Shown here piece by piece: positions 47,240-59,785 of a stretch of DNA of 64,000 nucleotides. Under the pieces are notes generated by a model. It saw only the letters and a list, made by a program, of their open reading frames with translations, ran no database searches and was not told the origin of the DNA. The position numbers were made by a program, and so were the translations under genes. The DNA comes from Solenopsis invicta (taxonomy: Eukaryota; Arthropoda; Insecta; Hymenoptera; Formicidae): the NCBI RefSeq assembly GCF_016802725.1, contig NC_052668.1:12159001-12223000 (forward strand), in the 5' to 3' direction. Each line of letters starts with the position of its first letter. Within the stretch, counting starts at the first letter, position 1.

Positions 47240-49162
47240 TATTACATCCGGAGCAATAAATAGAAGCAAAAAAAGGAGAAATCGTGCGACGACAAAATTA
47301 CAAGCAGCGATGCTTATTTAATAATTCATATGGACGAACAAAGCCTGGACTCGTAAGAGAAAAAATCTAAACGTTATTAAAGTCTGGCAACAATCGGAGA
47401 TAAGATTGAGTCGCGACGCCGGACGGAAACTATAAAACTATAAAATCAAAATTTACAACCCGGCTTTGTTTGTTCGAACCTACGTTTCATCACGAACGGA
47501 AAGATGATTCATATGAAAAGCGAGTCCCAAATAAACGGACGCGGCGATATAAAAAATCGGGACCGAACGTTCCAAGAAGAGAAACCGTAAGATAACGAAT
47601 CCCTTAAGCGATTGGGTGATGCAACTGCTCGCCCCTCTTAGAGTTAAGAAAAATCGGAAGAAGATGGAAAATTAGCCATCGAGAGATCATCCGAGAAGAT
47701 GATTGGTAGTAAGCGTTGGTGAACTACCCAACGAATAAGCTCGAAATTTCGACAACAAGGAATCTCCAAAGAAGGGGAAAAAGCTCAAAAGGCTTTACCC
47801 AATCAAATCCTCATCTCACCCACTAAACTAATCTCACGCCCTTTTCCTAAGCCCTATAAAATACGCAGCTTCGAACGGCTCGAGGATTCATTCATTCATT
47901 CATTCATTCAAAAAATTCAAAGTTCAAGTTCGCACTCACATCCACGCGTTGCACGTGTCGAAGCTGTGCGCGTTATTTTCAAAATCGTTTTAAACTTAGA
48001 ATCTGTGCTTAAGAATCACATACATTAAAACTCCGAGCAGCCCACCGTTGAAGCATCCCCAGAGAGGACAGCCTGCGCTGCGTCAAGCACCTTTCAACCC
48101 GCAGATTTCCATAGTTCTTCCCTTTCTCTTCTTGTCTAACTAATAAGTAAGTTTTTTCTTTTTTTTTTCTCTTTTTCGGTTTTACTTCAATTTTCCATTC
48201 AACTCGCCAGGAATCAATCGCTAATGAGCAATCACAGCCGTTCATGTCCCAGCTCCTTGTTCCCAATATTATTATTTTTATTTCGGATTAATACAGCAAT
48301 TCTCATTTTAGACAATTCCCGACTTTCCCTCTAAATATTTCTTAAATCTCTATGTAAATGAAATGTTCTACTTCCATTTTTAAATCTTAGGTTTTGATTT
48401 GATTTAATAGTTAAAATATGAATCTCAACACATAATTACAATTCCCGTAACCGAAATCAATCAATTCCATCTTCTCCTACACAAATGTAATAGAATTAAG
48501 TTTTTTATTTTTTTATTTTATACTATAACTCCTAGCGATAATGCATAATACTAATTTCTTCAATAACCTTTAATTAATTTCTTGTTTTGTTCACTTTTAT
48601 AATTATGTATCGATATTAAACAATGTATATAAATTTTAAACTTCTGAATAATCATTACCTAATCGTTTTGTATTTTAATTAAACCAACCGATTACGTACT
48701 GCTGTCTTAATTAACAATGATTACCTTGTTATATTGTTTTCTTTTTTCTATTAAATAACAATAACCGATAATGTATTCATTTGCTAATTCTTTTTGAACC
48801 CTTATGTATGTAAAATTCAAATATTAGAATATATGTTAAATTTTAGTTTAAAAGAAGCTCCAATGTAAAATTTTATTTCATCAAACCCATCTCGTACTCA
48901 CACACTAACCTCCCGACTCGAAAAGATTACACTCGGTCCGATCCCGAGTTATAGAGATTGAATTCTCTGACTCAAATTAGGACCAACGATCGCACGATTT
49001 TGAAAAGGCGTTAAAGCGTGTCATTACACGTTGACGCATAATTTCGGAATCTTGAAAAGTGCGTTCGGCTCGTGCCGCACGTCCCACTAGTGCGGTCACG
49101 AGAATAAAAGAGTTTTTGTTGCATCCTTCCCTGCCTTCCTTTCCTTAAGGCTGGATGTAACA
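47240..49162. mobile_element. Putative solo LTR, about 1.9 kb
   Basis: It begins TATTACATCCGG and ends GGATGTAACA, compatible with a TG..CA LTR whose first G has mutated and with short inverted ends (TTACATCC/GGATGTAA). TATAAAA at 47855 and AATAAA at 49103 followed by a T/G-rich stretch would be the promoter and poly(A) signal on the plus strand. An (ATTC)6 run is at 47886-47909. It contains no protein domain. No clear target duplication or second LTR was found, so solo-LTR status is inferred. Confidence 0.5.
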
Positions 49163-49164
49163 GT

Positions 49165-50440
49165 ATGCAACTAAATATTATAAGAATTCTTCTTAGTCAA
49201 TTAATTAAAGCGTTGTTTTATTTATGCCACATCTTCAATTAGCACTGACGTCTTTCTGTTTACTTTTTGTTCTTTTTCTTTAAATATTTAGGTGCACCTT
49301 TTACAATTTTTATTGTTTCTATTCTTTTATTTTTATTCTTTTATTATATCTCGCTACTAAAATAGTAATACTATCCTTCCATTGCCTCTGTGAATATAGT
49401 TGAATTGGGTACAATGCATTGAAAAAACTAAGAAATAATTAATGTAATTTAGAAAAAGAGCTGTAATAAAAGATATAAAGAAGTAATGAAAGGATTGTAA
49501 AATTTTAGTAACGAGATATAATAAAAGAATAAAAATAAAAGAATAAAAATAAAAAAATAAAAATAATGGAAATTGTAAAAAGTGCACCTGAATATTTAAG
49601 GAAAAAAAACATAAAGTAAACAGAAAAAAGTCAGTGCTAATTGAAGATGTGGCAATAAAACAACGTTTTAATTAATCGACTAAGGAGAACTCTTATAATA
49701 TTTAGTTCCATACAAAAAAATTAATTTTAAAAGCGATTTATTTCAAAACCGATAAAAACCGTTTGAATTAAGCAAGGCATTCGGGCAACGTTCAAACCAT
49801 GCTGTAACGTACCAGTTCTCGTCCGATCACTGAAGTCAAGCAGCATTGGGCACGGTTAGTACTTGGATGGGTGACCGCTTGGGAACACCGTGTGATGTTG
49901 TCCTTTTTTTGCATTTTTATTATTTTCAGACAGTATAAAATATATTCGTAAGAATTTTTATCATTTTAAATATGTATTTTTAAAAAAATATGTAACAAAA
50001 ATTTTATAGAAATATTTTATAAAAATTTTATCATTCTTTTGAGGGGTGATAGAAAGTATATTTTCCATCTTTTTCTTTTTTATTTTAAAAATGTACTGCT
50101 CTCAGTTTAATTAATTATGATTTCATGTTTATCCAATAAAAAAAATAGGTTTAACTAATTGTGCCTTTATAACTGCACCTTGATTTTCTTTCTTATTGGT
50201 CTTCTGAGAACGTTGTTCGTAATAAATTATTTATAATATAATATTTATATAATATAATAATTAAATAGATATAAGAAATCTTATATTAAATATAATGTAT
50301 TGAAAACTGTTTTTTATATTGTATAAGAAATATTATATAAAACATATAAAAACATATTGTATTATAATAATTTCTGTATTATTCCAAAATCTTTATAAAA
50401 TATTTCTATAAAATTTTTATTATTTTTATTTCTTGAAAGA
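49165..50440. repeat. Third copy of the 5S-bearing repeat
   Basis: Positions 49165-49782 repeat the palindromic head segment found at 46270-46897, starting within it (CAACTAAATATTATAAG). After the 5S-like unit, 49904-50430 repeats the tail and, inverted, the AT-rich spacer seen at 45540-46087, including GAGGGGTGATAGAAAGTATA and TTCTTTCTTATTGGTCTTCT. The copy directly follows the putative LTR. Confidence 0.8.
49783..49903 (+). rRNA. 5S rRNA-like unit, 121 nt (subtype A)
   Basis: Apparently identical to the unit at 46898-47018 over all 121 positions by eye, with the same T7 run after it. Intact helix I and internal control region motifs. Such identity between copies about 2.9 kb apart implies recent duplication, gene conversion or selection. 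Confidence 0.7.
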
Positions 50441-51165
50441 TAGTATATATTATACATATAAAAAAGTACTTTCTTCTTTATTATATTAAGTTTTTTTCCA
50501 ATCCTTTTCAATTTTGCAATTACTGCTCCCGTCATGAACAACGACCGCATCTCGATCTCGCAAATGCTTTATCATTCTTGGGTAACGGTTGGAGCTACAC
50601 GGTCGCAATCAGCAACTGTTAATGTAAATCACTGTAGTATAGATGTATGATAGCGTATTCGCGTTTAGAGTTTTAGACATTTTTTTAGTTACGGAAATAA
50701 TAATCTGTCAATTATATCTGCATAAATAAAAAATATATCTAAATATGAAACATAATAAAATTTATTACAGATACGAGATTTGCTTGTCATGCCGGGCATG
50801 TACGCGCCATTACGCGGTGTCACTAACATCATTAAGCTATTACAACAATGAGTTACATAATCTCGATCGAACTGAAGGATCTGTCGCATCGTGTGCAAGT
50901 AAGATAACATTAATTATCGTTGTGTAGATTAAAGAATTTACGAAAGAAAACTTTAAATGTGTCGACAGCAAAATCTACTAGAAGTGAAATGTCGAGTTGA
51001 CGAAGAACTTGTGGGAAATTGTCATGTGCCTACTATCGATCATCGCAAATTTCGTGACTGCGAAAACGTTGTTTGTCTTTATAAAGGGTCGCATCCAAAA
51101 TGAAGTTGGGAAATTATACTTATGCGCTGTAATGTTAAAGCAAAATAGCGCAAACTTGTGTTCAT
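50441..51165. other. Intergenic stretch, nothing recognised
   Basis: Slightly GC-richer from 50740 to 50900, where both strands are open for 60-73 codons without a known motif. No splice signals or RNA gene could be supported. Confidence 0.3.
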
Positions 51166-51196
51166 GAAATGTAAACAATTTTTATACGTGACATAA

Positions 51197-51440
51197 CCAT
51201 CGACATACAGAATGGACTGCTGATGACCGTGGTGGGGGTAGAAAGACATATAGAGTGAGAGGCAGACAATACGAAGAACGTTCGTTCTCTGTCTACTAAG
51301 TCTGATTGGTTGCTGGGGCCATAACAACCAATCAAACTTAGTAGACAGAGAACGAACGTTCTTCGTATTGTCTGCCTCTCACTCTATGTGTCTTTCTACC
51401 CCCACCACGGTCATCAGCAGTCCATTCTGTATGTCGATGG
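51197..51440. mobile_element. Near-perfect 244-base hairpin (palindromic MITE)
   Basis: Two arms of about 113-115 bases are almost exact inverted copies: CCATCGACATACAGAATGGA opens, and the closing arm ends TCCATTCTGTATGTCGATGG. The loop is about 14-16 bases (GCTGGGGCCATAAC). Flanking CATAAC on both sides may be the target duplication. The high arm identity points to recent insertion or ongoing correction. Confidence 0.88.
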
Positions 51441-51910
51441 GCATAACTGGGCATAACCTCCAATTTCCCCTTTATTGCATTTTCAAGTAATATCATGATC
51501 TTAGACGTTGATAGAGTGAAAAATTGAAATAAGATATCGTGTTCAGAACTAAAATTTTATATTCACATTACTATCAAAAGTCTTTAAAAATTATCAATAG
51601 TTTATGAATTGACAGCGTCTGTCTCAGATAGCATGAAATATTATTGCAATTGCAGCAACGTTGCAACGTTGTTGCAATATTGTAAACTCTAAAATGTAAA
51701 CAATTTTTACACGTACCATAACCTCCAATTTCTCCTTTACTTTTTTTATTGCGTTTTTCAAATAATATCATGATCTTGAGTATTGATGGAGTGAAAAATT
51801 GAAATAAGATAGAGTGTTCAAAAATAAAAATTTTATATTCACGTTACTATAAAATGTCTTCAAAAATTATCAATAGTTTATTAATTAACAGCATCCATCT
51901 CAAACAGCGT

Positions 51911-51972
51911 GAAACATTGCAGCAATATTGCGGCAACGTTGCAATGTTGCTGCAATATTGCTGCAATGTTTC
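51911..51972. repeat. 62-base GCAATATTGC-type palindrome
   Basis: GAAACATTGCAGCAATATTG is mirrored by CAATATTGCTGCAATGTTTC across a CGGCAACGTTGCAATGTTGC-type centre, giving arms of about 30 bases with two or three mismatches. It ends the second tandem unit; a decayed counterpart lies near 51630-51685. Confidence 0.75.
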
Positions 51973-51975
51973 ATG

Positions 51976-54900
51976 TTTCCTGAGGTGTCGTATTCTTAAA
52001 CGCCTTTTTAAACGTTTAATTTAACAATATTTGTTATTCAATTTAACAGTTCTGTTTAATCCATATATTATGATTAATTACACTTTTTAATTCTAAACTG
52101 TTAACAAATCTTATTATCAAAATTTAATAATTAAAATTTTATATTATCTACTATATTATATAATTTTTTGACAACTAAATTATGCAAAGCCACTTAAGCT
52201 TTATCGTTTTATTAAGAGGGAGAAACGGCGAGAGCGGGTGGGAGTTTTATCCTTCGCAGAAGACCAATTATCGATTTACCTCCCTTGCCTTTGTCCCCCT
52301 TTTTAAAATAACTCGTTCGCATTGTAAGTTACATAGCGATTATTTGTAAAGGCCGAGGCCGAGTTTTAGCAGCAATTAATTTATCCTTTTTCTAAATATG
52401 CAGATAATCTTCCATCTGTACATCTCACGACGAAATTCAAGTCGGGGCTAAATACATACGGCTAAATAAGTACGGGCTCGCGTTGTAAACGTTCCTACTT
52501 GCTTTCCACGCGTGAAAACGTGCGACGGGAAACAATAGAGAAACATCTTTCGTCAATATTCAATTCCCGATGCGTGACAAAATGCGCACACGTGCTTGAA
52601 ACAAAGCGGAGTAAAAGAGCGGCGGTGACGGGGTGGGACATGTATGCGGCGCGCGGAGATCGTAATACTCGCGACATGCAGATTATTCCCTCTCCTTCCC
52701 CCCTTTTTTTTCTTTTACTCTTCTCGCGATGCACGATGTGCAACTAAACTGACGCTGTACCGGTTTACCGCTGCTGCGCGAACCGCACGCGCGCGTAAGC
52801 GAGCTGAAATCATGTATTTAAAGCGATGCATACGCAATTGTTGACTTTGAATGTCGAATACGCAAACGAACCGTCAAACAAACATGTCGCAGTCGCGAGT
52901 TACGATGGCACGAGGCAAAGTAGAGAAATTTTAAAAGGCGAACAACAGGATCGCGCGCAATGCGGCAGATATCGTCGGCGAATGATACGCGGCTCGTCGA
53001 AGAGCGAAAGAATGTTCAAAAAATATATTTTTTTTTTTCGTCAAATAAACTCACTAATAATTTCTAATATTCGCGTGCGATAAAGCAATGAAAATACTAC
53101 CGCGTCTGAAAAAAAGCTGAAACATTAGCTTTCGTGACTATCACTTTGCAGTCATACGATATAATCACACCATTTACATAATTGAAGACGTAACGTTATA
53201 TTGAACGTAACGCTTCGCTAATTAATTAAACCTATCCTGTTTAATTAATTAGCAAAGAATTAAAACGTTCCGCCGCACAGGAGAGGGATCGAGGTAAAAA
53301 AAGAGGATTGCAGGTAACGTTTCATTTCTTCAACCGTATTTATTTACCGTAGGAATTTTACGGTAAATACGATCAACTCACTTGACCTTATCTATCGCTA
53401 ATAAAATCGTAAGAAATCAGATAGCTTAAGAATGTGAAGATAGAATATCGACAGAAAGTTCGGCTTCCCTAAATTCCGTCGTGTTCTATGTTTTTCCGCA
53501 CCGGCGAGTGAAATCTGCAATGAGATTAGCATACGCGGGCGAAAATTAGAACGTCTAATTGTCACGTCTACCTGCCGCGACCGAGCATGTTCTTTTTAAA
53601 GCGGATACACAGCGAACTCGTCTCCTCGGGAAGTGAAAAAGTTTTGCTACCGGGCAACAAAGGATAGCGTTCGCCATTGTTTCCGCGGAAACACCCGCAT
53701 CTCTATTGTATCTTATCGCGACGCTAAGTCTGGTCGGAAGATAGCGGCCTGAAAAAAATTTGGAAGGTAAACAAGATTAACAATCCTCGCCGGGAACAAA
53801 ATTTACGCGAATTCACTCGAACGGCTCGAGAGCATATTTCTGCCTGAGCCGAACGTTTCCATGATCTGCGGGAGATTGTTGCAGAGAAATAAGTCGTGGA
53901 AAACGTGTCTGATATGACGCTGCCAGCTAGAAAGATTAAAAGTATAGTAATATTGCTAAAGATACTTTCTAAATAAAGATCGAACGTATTTCATAATTGA
54001 AATGACGATCCATCAAACTGATTAAAGCGCTGACAGTAAAGAATATTAAAGAACCTCGTATAGCGTATCCTTCGACCATTCTGAAAACAAGACACTGCAC
54101 GAACGATGCAGAATATTGTGTATCTTCAATCTCTTTTTCATTCAATATTAACTACGCTGTTGCGAGTGCGCTATCAAATGAAGCAAGAGTACAATCAATG
54201 ACGCATACTGGCTCGTTATGACGCTCGCGCGAACTTCGAGCAAACATTACCTACGTGGCAACGAGATCTATAAAGGGAAGAGTTATCTGAGGAACGAGAA
54301 GACGTCACTTCTAAACCGCACAAAAGGGCCGCAATTCCAGCGCTAAATAAATAAGTCGCCCTTCTGCAAAAATGGCGCGTAGTTCGTTTCGTGAAATTAA
54401 ACTTATTAACACCGCTGACCCGTCGTGCCAATTTATACACGTGGACAATAATTGTATTTGTGCCCCTTGCGAACGGATATCTCGTTAAGAGAACGATACG
54501 TCCGACTCTTGGATTAATTACGATATAATGTTCTAAATGAATAATATTGCTAAACGTAAACCGTGGAGATTGGATTATTCATAAATACGTGTAGTGCACG
54601 ATTGAACATTCAGTTAATTGAATTTAAATTAAAATTGTATGTATATCAAAGGATTAAACTTTTATCTCGGCGTACAGGTAATTAAGCTTTATTTTCCACA
54701 ACCGCAAATAATTACTATGGTTCCTTTCTAGAGAATGAGATACGCGCGCGTCGATTTATTGGAGCGTTTAATATGTATATTAAACAATCGTGAATCGTAT
54801 GCTGGACACCAATTAATCATAAATTCAGTAAACCTCTCGAAGCATTACCCTGTAAATTGCTGTAGCATGACAAAATGATAAAACCTGTTATTTTGCTAAA

Positions 54901-55625
54901 TATTATTCGGCTGACACGTCGCGTGAACTTGTTATATGATACAACTGGATGATTCACACTCTAAACCTTTAGCATTGAAATTTTCGCTCTTAACAAGAAT
55001 GAGTGGCAAATTCACTGCTTTAAAGGTAAATTTTTACTCCTTCAGAGTTAAATTTACTATTATGTAAAGAGTTATTTCACTCGATCAACCGGTTTAAGCT
55101 AATTCAATGCAAGATACATTGAATGCCACTTCAATGAAATGAACTTTTAATTGCTAAGAGTTCTATATTTGTTTTTTAAGACTTAGATAGAGCACGTAGC
55201 TGGATATGTATGAAATAACTTTAAAATTATGTAAGATTAGAATATACGTGTACTTCAACTTGAATTAAATTTAAACTTGAATTAGTTTTAAAATTAACTT
55301 TGTCTAACACTTGGCATATAACTCACTTTTCAATATTTTCAAAAATGGTATTTCTTTTTGCAGTAGTTTATGAACATTTTACGATTTTATAACCGGGTGC
55401 TTTATGGGCCTCAACACGCCTAATGCCAGTTGCAGAGCTTCACATTGTGTAATATTACTTCATAATTTACTTCATATTTTATTCTAACATTTTAAGATTT
55501 TTATTATGCATATCGTCCATTTTAATTCTTATTCTACCAAAAGGGTACTTTTTCATTTGATCGATCAATTAATTGATCGATCTTTATTGTTTTTTCGTAA
55601 TCTGATTTTCTTCGATAAAATAAAG

Positions 55626-55628
<3 letters not shown>
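51976..55628. other. Intergenic stretch with CpG-richer parts
   Basis: No gene recognised. Positions 52200-54700 are clearly GC/CpG-richer than most of the window. They contain open frames of up to about 85 codons on overlapping strands, none with a motif or exon-like splice sites. This could be regulatory sequence of a neighbouring gene. Confidence 0.35.

Positions 55629-55679
<51 letters not shown>
55629..55679. repeat. (TA)n microsatellite
   Basis: A pure TA run of about 25 units in AT-rich intergenic DNA. Confidence 0.95.
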
Positions 55680-55682
<3 letters not shown>

Positions 55683-58211
55683 AAAAGACTTAATAAATAT
55701 AATACATATATAAATGTACATTAAATTATAAAAATGTATGGTATAAAGTAATTTTATTTTCATCATCTATTATAAATATGTATCGCCTTATGATAAACAT
55801 TAATATTTAACCTGTATTTTGATAGTGAAATTTTCGTTATAATTAAATTTTCCTGAATAAATATAAACATATACATGCTCACGTGCGCGAATGATTTCAC
55901 TCTACTTACAAAAGATAAATTGTTTTCTGAGAACAAAGGAGATATAATTACATATTCTATTATTGTACTTAAGAATTATTACACTGAAAAAGTTTCATAC
56001 AGTAGAAGGTAAGTTAAGTTGGTTATACATATTTAAAAAAATTATATACTTATATACTTTATATACTTATATATTTATATACTTATATAAATCTTGATGC
56101 ATTATTGATATATTACAAAGAAATAGATTATAATATTTATAGCATATATAATTTTTCGCAACATTTATAATGAATTTGCGAAACTTCTTACGTAGAAGTT
56201 CAAATATAACTTTATCTTCTTTTTTGAGAGAAAACAAACACAGTGAAAAATAAAATGTTCCAGAAAGTCCACTTTAAATTTTATATTAAAATAACTCAAA
56301 AGTTAAGTTAAAATAACTTAAAATTTAGAGTAAACTTTCTGTTACATTTTATTTTTTACTGTAAATTTTTCCTAATCGAGTAAAATCATTCAATCTCCTC
56401 TCGAAGTGATATCATTAAGACTGTTATAGTTTTCAAATTCACTCCTTTTTGGAATAAATTTTTTAATTCATTGCAGTAACAAATTCAGTCCAATAATGAA
56501 GGGATTTTTCACTATCGTCTTGCAATAAAATTCACTGCAGTAATACTAGCTCAATTGCCACTAATACTTGGAGTAAAATCTCAATTTAATATAGTAAAAT
56601 TTCAATACTAAATGTTTAGAGTATCAGATAACGTTAACGTGAATAATAATTTTATGACAATTTGATGCTAAAAGATGCGATGTTTAATAGTCGTGCCAAG
56701 AAAAGATGACGCTCGTAAATCTATCCAATTTCTTTGAATTTCGCTGATTCACAAGTGTTTTGTCATCTTATTGTGCCAACAAGAGCAATTTACAAAGTGA
56801 CACACCTCGATTATAAACCGTTCCACGATGTTACGAACATTTATCAAGTTGAATAAGTAAAACAATAATAAAAATGAGTAGAATGAAGAAAATAGGTACG
56901 CTTTTATAGTCACAGATAAAAAAATCAACTGATGATGTTGAAAAAGTAAATTATTCACTACGATCCACGTGAGTGAAAATGTTGGATATTTTGTCCAACT
57001 ACTCACCAGTTTATGTAAGACATATAATATGTAAGACGTGGGCTGAAAGAAGTTTCTTGTCGTAAAAGAATAGTACGGTGAGTTCTATGAATTATAAAAA
57101 TTCTATAAGATTGCCTAAAACGCCCTTATGCTCCGATCGTGAACCCTCGACAGATGTTCCACCCCACCACGCCACGCGGGGAGCCAAGAAAACGAGCCCC
57201 GTCGTTGCACTTACGACTCGTTTGGGGTTTCGTATCGAACACATGTCGAGCACAGCCATGGTGAACTATACAACGTAAAACAACATGCAATAACGTAAAC
57301 TCGTTTTATTGCTCTTATGACGCGCAAACTGGTTGGTCCGATCCTGTCAGAAACTCCATCAAAGCCGTTTCAGTCGATTAAGTCAAATAAGGATGTTGCC
57401 TTTAATGCACCACAAAATTAATTAAATGCGATGCTAATAAAACATCGTATTTGTCACGAGGTTGATTAAAGCTTTTATTGTCTGATCGATTTCCTGTGTT
57501 TTCAATGTCGTACAAAAATTTCATTTACGAAGATTGATGCCTGAGACTATTACCTACGCCCTTTATCACAACAATCTTATAATAAAAAAAAATAAATAAA
57601 AAAATGATTATTTAAATAACAACGCAAATGAAATAAATACAGTATGGGTATATCTAAGGGAAGAGAAATAGCTTGGAGATTCAAACTCTTAAAATTTTAA
57701 AAATTATTTGTGCAACATGGCAGAAAATTGTCTAAATAATATGATTCTTATGTTAATTTATAGAAATATTACTGTGAATCCTGAAGATAAATTGCTTTAA
57801 AAAAAAATTTAATTCTTTAATTTTGTTAATTTTATTAACCATGTGAGAGGTATATTTTTTCTACCTGACGGATTTCTGTCAAATCTTACCATCTATATTT
57901 TTTGATTCATTGAATACAAATCTAAAGTCAGATTTCAAAAATTTTAAATGGCAGTTACAATATCATTGTTAAAAATCAGCAGCAGAGTAATTTAATAGAA
58001 GCAAATGTAATGTAATAGAAGCAAATTTCAAGCAGGTACATTAAAAACATTCAATAAACATTTAATGTAAATTTAATGTTGTCAAAAGTGCACTAAAAGT
58101 ATACTAATTTAATGCACATAATTTTTAATTATAAATACATTAAATTTAGTGTACATAAACATATTAAATATATAAGAAATATTTTTCAAATACTTTTTAA
58201 TATGTTACATT
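55680..58211. other. Intergenic stretch, nothing recognised
   Basis: AT-rich, low complexity. A short GC-richer patch at 57120-57260 is open for 66 codons but shows no known motif. No RNA gene or paired repeat was supported. Confidence 0.3.
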
Positions 58212-58490
58212 TGATATGATGTGATATGATGTGATATTATGTAATATGATGTGATATGATGTGATGTGATATATGATATTATATGATATAATATGATATT
58301 TTTTGTTGTACCTATTTAATTTACTCTTATATAGTAATCACATTAAATTTAATGTGTAACTTGAAAATACATTAAATTTTATAACTTTTTTAACAAGTAC
58401 ATATTATATTATATTATATTATATTATATTATATTATATTATATTATATTATATTATATTATATATATTACATTATATTATATTACATTA
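58212..58490. repeat. (GATGTGATAT)n and (TATTA)n microsatellites
   Basis: Variants of GATGTGATAT fill 58212-58300, and TATTA repeats fill about 58401-58490. They abut the tail side of the minus-strand 5S-bearing repeat. Confidence 0.85.
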
Positions 58491-58713
58491 AATATAACGT
58501 ATTGAAAACTATTTGAAAAATATTTTTTTTTATATTTAATATGTTTCTATACCTTAAATATTGTTGTATTATAATAAGTTTTATATTATTCAAAAATCTT
58601 TATAAAATATTTCTAAAATTTTTATTACATATTTCTTAAAAACATATTCAAACGTTAAAAATTTTTATAAAAAATGTTTTTTGTTGTCTGGAAATAACAA
58701 AAAGGCAAAAAAA

Positions 58714-58834
58714 AGACAACATTACACGGTGTTCCCAAGCGGTCACCCATCCAAGTACTAACCGTGCCCGACGCTGCTTGACTTCAGTGATCGGACGAGA
58801 ACTGGTAGTTTACAGCGTGGTTTGAACGTTGCCC
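58714..58834 (-). rRNA. 5S rRNA-like unit, 121 nt (subtype B)
   Basis: Full-length on the minus strand, with the same flanks as the other units. It differs from subtype A in helix II: CACGCTG pairs with CAGCGT, where subtype A has CATGCTG with CAGCAT. The last base pair of helix I is altered (ends GTTGTCT). Box A and box C regions (GGATGGGTGACCGCTTGG) are intact and a T-run follows. Confidence 0.68.
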
Positions 58835-59019
58835 GAGTGCTTTGGTTATTCAGACGGTTTTCATGGATTTTGTACTAAATTGTTTTTAAAATTAATTTTT
58901 TATATGCAACAATAAATGTTATAAGAGTCCTTTTTAGTCGATTAGTTAAAGCACATGAGCAGAAAATTACTTAACATAAAATAATTAAATAATTTGGATC
59001 AACTTTTCGATACAAATAC

Positions 59020-59600
59020 CTCACTGTGCGCTGGCCTTGTATGATCATAATAGTCAATAAGGTTAAGATTGTTGTTAGAATTTAAATTTTATCAGACAAG
59101 TTGTTAGGTTTGAAAAGAATCAAATGAACATTATTACACTTTAAGATCTATCAGATAAATATTGTTCGTTATTTTGACCTTTTATTCATATTAATTTATT
59201 TCTTACATAAACGAGCTTGTCGGTTTGTTTTATACTCTAGCTTTAAAATGCATAATCATAATAGTTAAAGTTACTATTGTTGTAAAATTTCAATTTTATA
59301 AGACAGTTATTAGGTTTGAAAAGGATCAAGTAAGATCGAAATATGTTATGTGCTCTAAGTTTTGCAAACATTATTATATTGCGATAAATCTTCAAACTCT
59401 ATCAGATGATATTGCTTGTTATTTTGACCTTTCATTCATATTAAATTTGTTTTTGACATAAACAAGCTTGTCGGTTTGTTTTATACGCTGGCCTTAAAAT
59501 GCATGATCATAATAGTTAAGGTTACTACTATTATTGGAATTTGAATTTTATCAGACAGTTATTAGGTTTGAAAAGGATCAAGTAAGATCGAAACATGTTG
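59020..59600 (+). repeat. Tandem repeat, period about 200-250 bases
   Basis: Two and a half diverged copies. Markers are CTTGTCGGTTTGTTTTATAC (59218 and 59469), ATGATCATAATAGT-type segments (about 59040, 59252, 59503) and GTTATTAGGTTTGAAAAGGA. It lies between two minus-strand 5S-like units. Confidence 0.7.
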
Positions 59601-59785
59601 AAACAATAAAAACAAAAAAGAAAAAGATGGAAAATATACTTTTACCCTCAAAGGGGTGATAAAATTTTCATAAAGTATTTCTATAAAATTTTTATTATAT
59701 ATTTTTTTAAAATTCATATTTGAAACGTTAAAAATTGTTATAAAAAATGTTTTATGTTATCTAAAAATAGTAAAAATGCAAAAAA

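Larger units (their letters stand above)
51166..51975 (+). repeat. Tandem repeat, period about 265, with a hairpin inserted
   Basis: CATAACCTCCAATTTC occurs at 51452 and 51717 and the copies stay similar for about 240 bases (AATATCATGATCTT, GAGTGAAAAATTGAAATAAG, AATTATCAATAGTTTAT). A unit start (AAATGTAAACAATTTTTA.ACGT) also occurs at about 51167 and 51692. The first unit is split by the hairpin at 51197-51440. Confidence 0.75.

Noticed and set aside
50689..50927. Overlapping open frames on both strands that look partly protein-like
   Set aside because: Neither frame matches a known family and no splice sites or start context decide between them.
52495..53083. Several open frames of 66-85 codons on both strands
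   Set aside because: They mirror each other in GC-rich sequence, share no motif and lack splice context.
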